Position numbers and translations under genes: made by a program. This document shows positions 24,915 to 32,833 of a DNA stretch of 64,000 nt, piece after piece. The notes beneath the pieces were generated by a model, which saw nothing but the letters and a program-made list of their open reading frames with translations, searched no databases and was not told the origin of the DNA. The stretch is taken from NCBI RefSeq assembly GCF_018128545.1, contig NZ_JAGSND010000019.1, forward strand, positions 1 to 64,000, read 5' to 3'. This DNA comes from Sinanaerobacter chloroacetimidivorans. GTDB lineage: Bacteria > Bacillota > Clostridia > Peptostreptococcales > Anaerovoracaceae. How positions within the stretch are numbered: position 1 is the first letter of the stretch; the number at the start of each line of letters is the position of its first letter.

Positions 24915-26384
24915 ATGTACAGACCAACTTTAGAAGAAACCAAAAAACTAGCAGATCAGTATAAAGTCATTCCTCTCAGCCGTGAAATTTACGCAGATGT
25001 CAAAACTCCTATTGAGGTGCTGAAGATCATCAAAACCGTAAGTCGCCACTGCTATATGCTGGAAAGTCTTGAAAATGCGGAAAAATGGGGCCGATATACC
25101 TTTTTAGGTTATGATCCCAAACTGGAGCTCACTTGTACAAATGGAGTTGTGAACCTGAATGCAGGAACAAAAATCACCATTGAAACAAGCCGACCGGGAG
25201 AATATATCAAACAAATCATTGAAGAAAACAGAAGCCCAAAGTTTGAGTATCTCCCCACTTTTACAGGCGGGCTTGTAGGATACTTTTCCTATGATTATAT
25301 CAAATACAGTGAGCCGTCTCTGAATCTCGATGCACAGGATCAGGAAGGATTTCAGGATGTAGATCTCATGCTGTTTGATAAAGTCATCACCTTTGATCAT
25401 CTAAAACAGAAAATTATCTTAATCGTCAATATTAAAACACAGAACCTGGAAACGGAATATAACAAAGGAATTATGGAATTGGAACACATGGTAAAGCTGA
25501 TTCGATCAGAAACCCCTCAGGAATCATTACCTGCCAGGATTCGTTCGGAATTCCGGTCTTTATTCAACAAAGAAGAATACTGCTATATGGTAAGTAAGGC
25601 AAAGCAGTATATCAAAGAGGGAGATATTTTTCAGGTGGTATTATCCAACCGTCTGGAGGCTGATTTCGAAGGGAGCCTGTTGAATGCCTACCGGATTCTG
25701 AGAACCACCAATCCGTCTCCCTACATGTTTTACTTTTCCAGTGACGACATGGAGATTGCGGGGGCCTCTCCGGAAACATTGGTAAAGCTTCAGAATCAAA
25801 CTCTTTATACGTTCCCCCTGGCAGGGACTAAGCCGAGAGGAAAGACGGAGGAAGAAGACATGGAGTTGGAACGGGAATTGCTTTCGGATCCCAAAGAGCT
25901 TGCAGAGCACAATATGCTGGTGGATCTTGGGAGAAACGATCTTGGCAAAATCAGTGTCTTTGGTTCCGTGGAGGTAGAGAAATATCTCACCATAGAGCGC
26001 TTTTCCCACGTGATGCATATCGGTTCTACCGTGAAAGGAATCATTCGGGACGATAAAGATGCTCTGGATGCAGTGGACGCCGTGCTGCCGGCGGGAACCC
26101 TTTCGGGAGCGCCGAAGCTTCGGGCCTGCGAGATTATCAATGAGTTGGAAAATAATAAACGCGGAATTTACGGCGGAGCCATCGGATATCTGGATTTTAC
26201 CGGAAATATGGATACCTGCATCGCAATTCGTATCGCCTATAAGAAAAACGGAAAGGTCTTTGTCCGCTCCGGAGCCGGTATTGTAGCAGACAGCGTACCG
26301 GAAACAGAATATCAGGAGTGCATCAATAAAGCCCAGGCTGTGGTGAATGCGCTGAAACAATCCCAGGAGGTAATGGACTTATGA
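24915..26384 (+). CDS. trpE: Anthranilate synthase component I
   Basis: A 489-aa chorismate-utilising enzyme that with TrpG makes anthranilate. The N-terminal domain has the feedback-binding LESLENAEKWGRYTFLG motif (LLES-type). The catalytic part has NPSPYMFYF, GASPETLVK, PLAGTKPRGKT, LVDLGRNDLG and GAPKLRACEII. It is first in the operon, behind the T-box. It overlaps trpG by four bases (ATGA). Confidence 0.97.
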   Translation: MYRPTLEETKKLADQYKVIPLSREIYADVKTPIEVLKIIKTVSRHCYMLESLENAEKWGRYTFLGYDPKLELTCTNGVVNLNAGTKITIETSRPGEYIKQIIEENRSPKFEYLPTFTGGLVGYFSYDYIKYSEPSLNLDAQDQEGFQDVDLMLFDKVITFDHLKQKIILIVNIKTQNLETEYNKGIMELEHMVKLIRSETPQESLPARIRSEFRSLFNKEEYCYMVSKAKQYIKEGDIFQVVLSNRLEADFEGSLLNAYRILRTTNPSPYMFYFSSDDMEIAGASPETLVKLQNQTLYTFPLAGTKPRGKTEEEDMELERELLSDPKELAEHNMLVDLGRNDLGKISVFGSVEVEKYLTIERFSHVMHIGSTVKGIIRDDKDALDAVDAVLPAGTLSGAPKLRACEIINELENNKRGIYGGAIGYLDFTGNMDTCIAIRIAYKKNGKVFVRSGAGIVADSVPETEYQECINKAQAVVNALKQSQEVMDL

Positions 26385-26956
26385 TTTTACTGATCGATAA
26401 CTATGATAGCTTTTCTTATAATTTATATCAGCTTATCGGATCCATCCATGAAGATATCAAGGTAATCCGAAATGATGAATATACCCTGGAGGAAATCGAA
26501 GCGATGAATCCGGATTCCATCATTCTGTCACCCGGTCCTGGAAAGCCATCGGATGCCGGGGTATGTGTAGAAGCAGCCAGGTATTTTGCAGGGAAAGTGC
26601 CCGTATTCGGCGTATGCCTGGGTCATCAGGCCATCTGTGAGGCCTTCGGTGCTGTCGTCTCCTACGCAAAGGAACTTATGCACGGAAAACAATCGGCATT
26701 AAAAATAGATACCGGAAGCCCGATCTTTCAGGGGTTGCCGGAAACCATCAAAGGAGCAAGATATCATTCTTTGGCGGCAGCGGAAGAAACCATGCCACAG
26801 GAGCTTGCAATCATAGCCAGAACCGATGACGGCGAAATTATGGCCGTAAAGCATAAAGAATATGAAGTATACGGACTGCAATTTCATCCTGAATCCATTC
26901 TGACACCGGATGGAAGAAGGATCATGGAAAATTTTTTAGGAGGTGTAAAACAATGA
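26381..26956 (+). CDS. trpG: Anthranilate synthase component II (glutamine amidotransferase)
   Basis: A 191-aa class I amidotransferase that supplies ammonia to TrpE. It starts MILLIDNYDSFSYNL, with SPGPGKPSDAG, the nucleophile Cys in VFGVCLGHQAICEAFG (about residue 79) and the QFHPES His/Glu pair near the end. Stand-alone, not fused to trpD. It overlaps both neighbours by four bases. Confidence 0.96.
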   Translation: MILLIDNYDSFSYNLYQLIGSIHEDIKVIRNDEYTLEEIEAMNPDSIILSPGPGKPSDAGVCVEAARYFAGKVPVFGVCLGHQAICEAFGAVVSYAKELMHGKQSALKIDTGSPIFQGLPETIKGARYHSLAAAEETMPQELAIIARTDDGEIMAVKHKEYEVYGLQFHPESILTPDGRRIMENFLGGVKQ

Positions 26957-27972
26957 TTACAGAAGCAATCTATCAGGCAATCTCCGGGGAAGATCTGGAG
27001 TACAATACAGCGAAAATGGCCATGGAAGAAATCATGGAAGGGAGAGCGACCCAGGCTCAGATTGCAGCCTTTCTTACGGCCCTGAGAATGAAAGGGGAGA
27101 GTATCAGTGAGATCACTGCCTGTGCGGCGGTTATGAGAGAGAAGGCCCTGCGCATTCAACCCGGCTTTGATGTCATGGATATTGTGGGCACCGGCGGAGA
27201 CGAAGCCGGAACATTCAATATTTCTACAACGACAGCTTTTGTTGTTTCCGCCGGTGGTATTCCGGTGGCAAAGCATGGCAATCGCGGCGTATCCAGCAGA
27301 AGCGGCGCAGCGGATGTACTGGAAAAACTCGGAGTCAATATCAATCTGACTCCGGAACAAAGCGGAAGATTATTGGATGAAATCGGTCTTTGCTTTATGT
27401 TTGCGCAAGCCTATCACAGTTCCATGAAATATGCCGCACCGGTACGCCGGGAAATCGGAATCAGAACTATTTTTAATGTACTTGGACCTCTTTCCAATCC
27501 TGCCGGTGCAAATCTTCAGATTATGGGTGTTTATGATGAGAAGCTGGTAGAGCCTCTTGCTCAGGTGCTTTCCAATCTCGGAGTGAAAAGAGGGCTGGTG
27601 ATCCATGGCTCAGACGGCTTGGATGAAGCGACTCTAACCGGTGAAACCAAGGTGATGGAGATTGATAACGGCAACCTGAAAAGCTACCGGATTCTTCCCG
27701 AGGAAATAGGATTCCGACCATGCAGGCCGGAAGACCTGTTGGGGGGAGATGCCGCTGACAATGCTGAAATTACGTTAAATATATTAAAAGCGAAAGAAAA
27801 GGGGGCAAAGCGCGACATTATCGTGCTGAATGCGGCTATGGCTTTTTATATCGCCGGAAAAGGCGATTCCATTAAAACCTGCATTCCTTTGGCGGAAATG
27901 CTTCTTGACAGCGGAGCTGCATTCAATCAACTAGAGAAATTTATGACTCTTTCCAATGGGGTATTATCATGA
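26953..27972 (+). CDS. trpD: Anthranilate phosphoribosyltransferase
   Basis: A 339-aa enzyme that transfers phosphoribose from PRPP to anthranilate. The PRPP/Mg loop DIVGTGGDEAGTFNISTTTAF (about residues 76-96), AKHGNRGVSSRSGAADVLE and HSSMKYAAPVRREIGIRTIFN are all intact. Usual length. It overlaps trpC by four bases. Confidence 0.97.
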   Translation: MITEAIYQAISGEDLEYNTAKMAMEEIMEGRATQAQIAAFLTALRMKGESISEITACAAVMREKALRIQPGFDVMDIVGTGGDEAGTFNISTTTAFVVSAGGIPVAKHGNRGVSSRSGAADVLEKLGVNINLTPEQSGRLLDEIGLCFMFAQAYHSSMKYAAPVRREIGIRTIFNVLGPLSNPAGANLQIMGVYDEKLVEPLAQVLSNLGVKRGLVIHGSDGLDEATLTGETKVMEIDNGNLKSYRILPEEIGFRPCRPEDLLGGDAADNAEITLNILKAKEKGAKRDIIVLNAAMAFYIAGKGDSIKTCIPLAEMLLDSGAAFNQLEKFMTLSNGVLS

Positions 27973-28811
27973 CGGACATTCTCAAAAAAATCGCAGAAAA
28001 AACTGCAGAGCGGATAGAAGAAAAAAAACGGGAGCTTCCATTGGCCCAGGTTCGGGCAGAGGCGGAAGCACTTTTTTATAAATCGCATGATCATAAGGAT
28101 ATCATCGGCCGTCCTGAATCTCAGCTATCAAGCATCCTATTTCCTTTTGAAAATGCTTTGAAAGGTGAAGAAATTTCCTTTATTTGTGAGGTGAAAAAAG
28201 CATCTCCTTCCAAGGGAATTATAGATGAAGAATTCCCATACCTGAAAATTGCGGCGGAGTATGAGGAAGCCGGCGCCGCGGCCATTTCTGTTCTGACGGA
28301 ACCTTATTGGTTTTTGGGGAAGGACCGGTATCTGACAGAGATCAGCAAAGAAGTAGGCATTCCGGTTTTAAGAAAGGATTTTACCATAGATCCTTATCAG
28401 ATTTATGAAGCGAAAGTACTGGGGGCATCGGCGGTTTTGCTGATCTGCGCCCTGCTGGATACCGACAGGTTAAAGGAGTATTTGAATATCGCTCATGGTT
28501 TGGGGCTTTCTGCACTGGTGGAGGCTCACCGGGAAGAGGAAGTCGATTCTGCCCTGTCAGCCGGTGCGAGAATCATCGGGGTCAATAACCGAGACCTGAA
28601 AACCTTCGAGGTGGATCTTTCCGCCAGCATCAGACTACGCAGCAAGATCCCTGAAAATATTCTCTTTATATCGGAAAGCGGCATCAAAACAGCAGCGGAT
28701 ATCGCACTTCTGAAAGCAAGCAAAGTCAACGGAGTTCTTATCGGAGAAACCTTGATGAGAGGCAGCAATAAGAAAGAGGAGCTGTTCCGGCTGCGGGGTG
28801 AAGCGTTATGA
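27969..28811 (+). CDS. trpC: Indole-3-glycerol phosphate synthase
   Basis: A 280-aa TIM-barrel enzyme. CEVKKASPSKG carries the catalytic Lys, and LTEPYWFLG, VLRKDFTIDPYQIYEAK, GVNNRDLKTFEVD and SESGI are conserved active-site loops. It is slightly long (most are about 260), with a short insertion near residue 35. The stop lies in the first copy of a 22-bp repeat described separately. Confidence 0.96.
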   Translation: MTDILKKIAEKTAERIEEKKRELPLAQVRAEAEALFYKSHDHKDIIGRPESQLSSILFPFENALKGEEISFICEVKKASPSKGIIDEEFPYLKIAAEYEEAGAAAISVLTEPYWFLGKDRYLTEISKEVGIPVLRKDFTIDPYQIYEAKVLGASAVLLICALLDTDRLKEYLNIAHGLGLSALVEAHREEEVDSALSAGARIIGVNNRDLKTFEVDLSASIRLRSKIPENILFISESGIKTAADIALLKASKVNGVLIGETLMRGSNKKEELFRLRGEAL

Positions 28812-28854
28812 ACTTAAGGGTGAAGCGTTATGAATTGCGGGGTGGACGTTATGA
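28796..28854. repeat. Three tandem 22-bp repeats at the trpC/trpF junction
   Basis: GGGTGAAGCGTTATGAA occurs at 28796-28812 and 28818-28834, and the variant GGGTGGACGTTATGA at 28840-28854. The period is exactly 22 bases. Each copy holds a ribosome-site-like GGGTG and an ATG, so three potential starts sit in a row; only the last two are in the trpF frame. Confidence 0.85.
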
Positions 28855-29471
28855 CAATGATTAAAATATGCGGCCTTTTCCGGCAGGAGGATATCGAGTA
28901 TGTCAATGAGGGCATGCCCGACTACATCGGATTCGTCTTTGCGGAGAGCAAAAGAAAGATCACCAGAGAACAGGCTGAACACTTTCGAAAAAAGCTGCAC
29001 CCGAATGTAAAAGCAGTTGGGGTTTTTGTGAAGGCACCTATGGATCAGGTAGCACGTTTATTAAATGACAGGATTATTGATATGGCACAATTGCATGGAG
29101 GTGAGGATGAAGACTATATCAGGGAACTAAAGAATTTGGCGCCATTTCCGGTCATAAAAGCTGTAAAAGTAGAGTTCCCGAGCGATATCAACGCCGCTTT
29201 GAGCACCTCTGCCGACTACCTGCTGCTGGATCATGGAGCCGGAGGAACCGGAACAAGTTTCAACTGGAAACTTATCGAGGATAGCCTTCTGCCGACATCA
29301 AGCATTCCGTTTTTTCTTGCCGGGGGCTTATCTCTTGAAAATATTCAAGAGGCAATCAATCTGGTGAATCCATATGCGGTGGATTTGTCCAGTGGTGTGG
29401 AAACAGAAGGCAAAAAGGATAAAAATAAAATATTGGAAGTCGTTAGGAGGGTTCGAAATGACGAAAGGTAG
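28851..29471 (+). CDS. trpF: Phosphoribosylanthranilate isomerase
   Basis: A 206-aa TIM-barrel isomerase. IKICGL with the catalytic Cys starts it, then [38 protein letters not shown] (catalytic Asp) and [15 protein letters not shown] chose the ATG at 28851 because TrpF proteins begin two or three residues before IKICG; an ATG at 28830 adds seven residues and also has a ribosome site because of the tandem repeat. It overlaps trpB by 14 bases. Confidence 0.94.
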   Translation: MTMIKICGLFRQEDIEYVNEGMPDYIGFVFAESKRKITREQAEHFRKKLHPNVKAVGVFVKAPMDQVARLLNDRIIDMAQLHGGEDEDYIRELKNLAPFPVIKAVKVEFPSDINAALSTSADYLLLDHGAGGTGTSFNWKLIEDSLLPTSSIPFFLAGGLSLENIQEAINLVNPYAVDLSSGVETEGKKDKNKILEVVRRVRNDER

Positions 29472-30642
29472 ATATGGGAAACACGGAGGTCAATATATTC
29501 CGGAAACACTGATGAATGAAATGATTCATTTGGAAAAGAGCTATGATTATTACAAAAACGACCCGGAGTTTCAGCGGGAGCTGTCCAAATTGTTGTCTGA
29601 ATATGCCGGTCGTCCTTCTCTTCTTTACTATGCGGAAAAGATGACCGAGGATCTGGGCGGAGCAAAGATCTATCTCAAAAGAGAAGATCTGAACCATACG
29701 GGTTCTCATAAAATAAATAACGTTTTGGGTCAGGTCTTGCTGGCTAAAAAAATGGGTAAAACGAGAATTATTGCAGAAACAGGCGCAGGACAGCACGGAG
29801 TGGCCACTGCTACGGCTGCCGCCCTTCTTGGAATGGAATGTGAAATTTTCATGGGGAAGGAGGATACGGACCGCCAGGCGTTGAATGTTTATAGAATGGA
29901 GCTTCTGGGTGCGAAAGTACACCCGGTTACAAGCGGTACCATGACACTGAAAGATGCGGTGAACGAGACCATGCGTGAATGGACCGCGAGAGTGCACGAT
30001 ACCCACTATGTTTTGGGTTCGGTTATGGGGCCTCATCCTTTCCCTATGATGGTGCGTGATTTCCAGAAAATCATCGGTAAAGAAGCGAGAGAGCAAATCC
30101 TTGAGGAAGCCGGAAAATTGCCGGATGCGGTAGTGGCATGCGTCGGGGGAGGAAGCAATGCCATGGGATTATTCTATCACTTTATTGAAGATAAAGGCGT
30201 TCGTCTTATCGGCTGCGAAGCTGCAGGCCACGGGATCGATACGGAGAAACATGCCGCCACCATTGCGAAGGGAAAACCGGGAGTCTTTCACGGCATGAAA
30301 TCCTATTTCTGCCAGGATGATCATGGTCAGATCGCACCTGTGTACTCTATTTCCGCAGGGCTTGATTACCCGGGTATCGGACCGGAACATGCCTTCCTTC
30401 ATGATACGGGGAGGGCGGAGTATGTACCGGTGACGGATGATGAAGCTGTGGAAGCCTTTGAGTATCTGGCACGGACAGAGGGGATCATCTGTGCCATTGA
30501 AAGCGCACACGCTGTAGCGCATGTAAAAAAGATAGCACCGGAAATGGTAAAAGACCAAATTATCATCATTTGCCTTTCCGGAAGAGGAGATAAGGATGTA
30601 GCGGCGATAGCCAGATATAAAGGGGTGAATATTCATGAGTAA
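29458..30642 (+). CDS. trpB: Tryptophan synthase beta chain
   Basis: A 394-aa PLP enzyme joining indole and serine. The PLP Lys lies in [32 protein letters not shown] and [14 protein letters not shown] bind carboxylate and phosphate. Length and [16 protein letters not shown] start are typical of TrpB1. Translation starts 14 bases inside trpF and the end overlaps trpA by eight bases, helping 1:1 synthesis with TrpA. Confidence 0.97.
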   Translation: MTKGRYGKHGGQYIPETLMNEMIHLEKSYDYYKNDPEFQRELSKLLSEYAGRPSLLYYAEKMTEDLGGAKIYLKREDLNHTGSHKINNVLGQVLLAKKMGKTRIIAETGAGQHGVATATAAALLGMECEIFMGKEDTDRQALNVYRMELLGAKVHPVTSGTMTLKDAVNETMREWTARVHDTHYVLGSVMGPHPFPMMVRDFQKIIGKEAREQILEEAGKLPDAVVACVGGGSNAMGLFYHFIEDKGVRLIGCEAAGHGIDTEKHAATIAKGKPGVFHGMKSYFCQDDHGQIAPVYSISAGLDYPGIGPEHAFLHDTGRAEYVPVTDDEAVEAFEYLARTEGIICAIESAHAVAHVKKIAPEMVKDQIIIICLSGRGDKDVAAIARYKGVNIHE

Positions 30643-31408
30643 GATAGAAAAAGCATTTGAAAAAGGCAAGGCATTCATCGCCTTTCTTACCGGCGGAGAT
30701 CCGACGCTGGAAAAGAGTGAGGAGTTTATTTTGGAGATGGTCAGAGGCGGTGCTGACCTTATCGAAATCGGCATCCCCTTTTCGGATCCTGTTGCAGAAG
30801 GCAGGGTGATTCAGGAGGCAAACATCAGGGCCTTGTCGGCAGGGACGACTACCGACGGCATCTTTCAGCTGGTAGCTTCCGTCAGGAAAAAGACCGATAT
30901 TCCCTTGGTATTTCTTACCTATTTGAATCCGGTATTTCATTATGGTTATGAAGCTTTCTTTTCCCGATGCTCGGAGCTTGGAGTAGATGGTATCATTATC
31001 CCGGATTTGCCCTACGAGGAAAAGGATGAGCTTTTCCATACAGCAAAAGAATATGGGGTAGATCTCATTTCCCTCATTGCCCCCACCTCAGAAGAACGAA
31101 TCAGGGATATTGCGGCAGAAGCGAGAGGTTTTCTTTATGTGGTGTCCTCCATGGGGGTCACCGGGATGCGCAGCGAAATAAAGACAGATCTGAAAAGCAT
31201 CCTCCATTCGGCGAAGAAAGCCGGAAACATCCCCGCTGCGGTCGGATTTGGCATCAATACGCCGGATCAGGCGAAGGAGATTGCGCAGTTTGCAGATGGC
31301 GTGATCGTTGGCAGCGCCATTGTAAAAATCATTGAGCAGTACGGGCAGGAGGCAGGGCCGTATATCTATGACTATGTAAAAAGCATGAAAGATGCGATTA
31401 AGGAGTGA
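30635..31408 (+). CDS. trpA: Tryptophan synthase alpha chain
   Basis: A 257-aa TIM-barrel that splits indole-3-glycerol phosphate. Catalytic Glu is in [15 protein letters not shown] (Asp of SDP also conserved); [11 protein letters not shown] and [13 protein letters not shown] follow. The usual ADGP is AEGR here ([11 protein letters not shown]), a mild variation next to the active-site loop. Pairs with TrpB. Confidence 0.96.
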   Translation: MSKIEKAFEKGKAFIAFLTGGDPTLEKSEEFILEMVRGGADLIEIGIPFSDPVAEGRVIQEANIRALSAGTTTDGIFQLVASVRKKTDIPLVFLTYLNPVFHYGYEAFFSRCSELGVDGIIIPDLPYEEKDELFHTAKEYGVDLISLIAPTSEERIRDIAAEARGFLYVVSSMGVTGMRSEIKTDLKSILHSAKKAGNIPAAVGFGINTPDQAKEIAQFADGVIVGSAIVKIIEQYGQEAGPYIYDYVKSMKDAIKE

Positions 31409-31414
31409 TCCCCT

Positions 31415-32428
31415 ATGGTATTAGTATTGTCACCGGAAGCTCCCGAATACAAAATAGCAGATTTGGTGCAAAGGCTGGAAGCGGACGGATTTGCTGCGTT
31501 ACTGAACAGAAATGGGGAAGAGACGATCCTGTGCCTCATCGGGGACACGGGAAATTTAGACCCGGATGAATTGGCAGAATCCAATGATATCGTTGCTTCT
31601 GCAAGGCGGATTCAGGAGCCGTATAAAGCCGTTAACAGGCGGGTGCATCCTCAGGCGACTCTGGTGCAGGCGGGAAATACCTTTATCGGAGAAGGAAGAT
31701 TTACCGTGATTTCCGGCCCCTGTTCGGTGGAAAGCAGAGAGCAGATTCTGGAAGTGGCAAAGTCTGTGAAAGCCAGCGGCGCAGCCGTTTTAAGAGGAGG
31801 TGTTTTTAAGCCCAGAACCTCTCCATACTCCTTCCAGGGTCTTCAGGAGGAAGGACTGGCAATGCTTCTTGAAGCAAAACAGGAAACCGGACTGCCCGTC
31901 GTGACGGAAATTATGAATCAGACACAGCTTTCCTTGATGGATTACATTGACATGATCCAGATCGGTGCCCGAAATATGCAGAACTTTGATCTTTTAAGAG
32001 AAGTAGGAAAATCCGATAAACCGGTACTGCTGAAAAGAGGCCTGGCAAATACCATCGAAGAGCTGCTGATGAGTGCGGAATATATCCTGTCTGAGGGAAA
32101 TCAGCAGGTGATTTTATGTGAGAGAGGTATCCGGACTTTTGAAACCATGACAAGAAATACCCTGGATTTGTCCGCTGTACCTTTACTGAAGGAAAAAACC
32201 CATTTGCCTGTTATCGTAGATCCCAGCCATGCAGCCGGAATCCGAAGGCTGGTGGCTCCGCTTTCCAAGGCGGCCATTGCTGTCGGTGCAGATGGGTTAA
32301 TGGTGGAGACCAGCAGCAATCCTTCGGAAGCGCTCTCTGACGGGAAACAGTCGCTGGATTTAAAACAATTCGAAGCGTTAATGATTGATATCAGAAAAAG
32401 GGCGGAATTCGAAGGAAAATTAATATAA
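31415..32428 (+). CDS. aroF: 3-deoxy-7-phosphoheptulonate synthase (DAHP synthase)
   Basis: A 337-aa enzyme joining PEP and erythrose-4-phosphate, the first step of the aromatic pathway. Residues about 1-75 form a ferredoxin-like (ACT-like) regulatory domain as in the Thermotoga-type enzyme. The catalytic barrel has ISGPCSVES, RGGVFKPRTSPYSFQG, QIGARNMQNFDLL, LLKRGLANT and VDPSHAAGIR. Its place at the end of trpEGDCFBA links pathway entry to tryptophan demand through the same T-box. Confidence 0.95.
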   Translation: MVLVLSPEAPEYKIADLVQRLEADGFAALLNRNGEETILCLIGDTGNLDPDELAESNDIVASARRIQEPYKAVNRRVHPQATLVQAGNTFIGEGRFTVISGPCSVESREQILEVAKSVKASGAAVLRGGVFKPRTSPYSFQGLQEEGLAMLLEAKQETGLPVVTEIMNQTQLSLMDYIDMIQIGARNMQNFDLLREVGKSDKPVLLKRGLANTIEELLMSAEYILSEGNQQVILCERGIRTFETMTRNTLDLSAVPLLKEKTHLPVIVDPSHAAGIRRLVAPLSKAAIAVGADGLMVETSSNPSEALSDGKQSLDLKQFEALMIDIRKRAEFEGKLI

Positions 32429-32436
32429 AAATAGAG

Positions 32437-32454
32437 TTGTTAAACTATTGACAA
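32437..32454. promoter_or_regulatory. Rex-like box 1
   Basis: TTGTTAA-N4-TTGACAA differs from the clostridial-type TTGTTAA-N4-TTAACAA by one base. It overlaps the -35 of the first pfl promoter, so an NADH-sensitive Rex repressor would block transcription. Assignment by pattern and gene context. Confidence 0.6.
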
Positions 32455-32476
32455 ATTGTCCATTCCGGTATATGAT
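32448..32476 (+). promoter_or_regulatory. First promoter of pflBA
   Basis: TTGACA (32448-32453), 17 bases, TATGAT (32471-32476). Confidence 0.75.
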
Positions 32477-32483
32477 ATAGGCA

Positions 32484-32501
32484 TTGACAATTAATTAACA
32501 A
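32484..32501. promoter_or_regulatory. Rex-like box 2
   Basis: TTGACAA-TTAA-TTAACAA: right half perfect, left half with two mismatches to the same pattern. It lies at the expected start of transcription from the first promoter. Confidence 0.5.
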
Positions 32502-32581
32502 CCCAATTGATAGTCGATCGCTAACATTCTATTCAAATGGGAAAAGGGACAAAAAAAATAAATATTGGTTAAATTAGATCA

Positions 32582-32611
32582 TTGACAGATTACAGTTTCC
32601 TATACTATAAT
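32582..32611 (+). promoter_or_regulatory. Second promoter of pflBA
   Basis: TTGACA (32582-32587), 18 bases, TATAAT (32606-32611), both hexamers perfect; it would start RNA about 13 bases before the riboswitch. Confidence 0.78.
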
Positions 32612-32631
32612 CAAGTCATAAATAATCAGAC

Positions 32632-32737
32632 TTCATTACTGACGGATAATTGTGGGTAACCACAGGGGAATGAATGTCTCAGTTTAGCCGACCGTCTGGG
32701 CAATATTTGGTTTTACCGAATGTTGCTCTTTTTTTAT
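32632..32737 (+). ncRNA. ZTP riboswitch (pfl motif) with intrinsic terminator
   Basis: P1 is TTCATT (32632-32637) with AATGAA (32669-32674). ACTGACGGATAA gives the joining strand. P2 is TGTGG-GTAA-CCACA (32651-32664), followed by GGGGA. CCGTCTGGGCA (32692-32702) is the 3' domain, corresponding to the known CCGCCUGGGCA. An 11-bp terminator stem (32700-32710 with 32716-32726) shares its first bases with that 3' domain and ends in TCTTTTTTT, so ligand binding would prevent termination. ZTP/ZMP signals low 10-formyl-tetrahydrofolate; pyruvate formate-lyase provides formate for its synthesis. The name pfl motif comes from this gene association. Confidence 0.92.
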
Positions 32738-32833
32738 TCTCAGATTTGTCATCGTTTCATTTTCAGCAGACAAAGAATAAAAAAGAGCAGGGTGATAAAG
32801 CCAGGTATTTTGTGTAAATGGAAGGAGATTGTG

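Noticed and set aside
25641-26360. A 239-codon minus-strand frame inside trpE
   Set aside because: Lies wholly inside an intact, well-recognised gene; composition (many Arg/His/Ser) is typical of an antisense shadow.
29443-30096. A 217-codon minus-strand frame inside trpB, and a similar one at 30169-30774
   Set aside because: Both are antisense to intact trpB/trpA coding sequence, with no start signals or known motifs.
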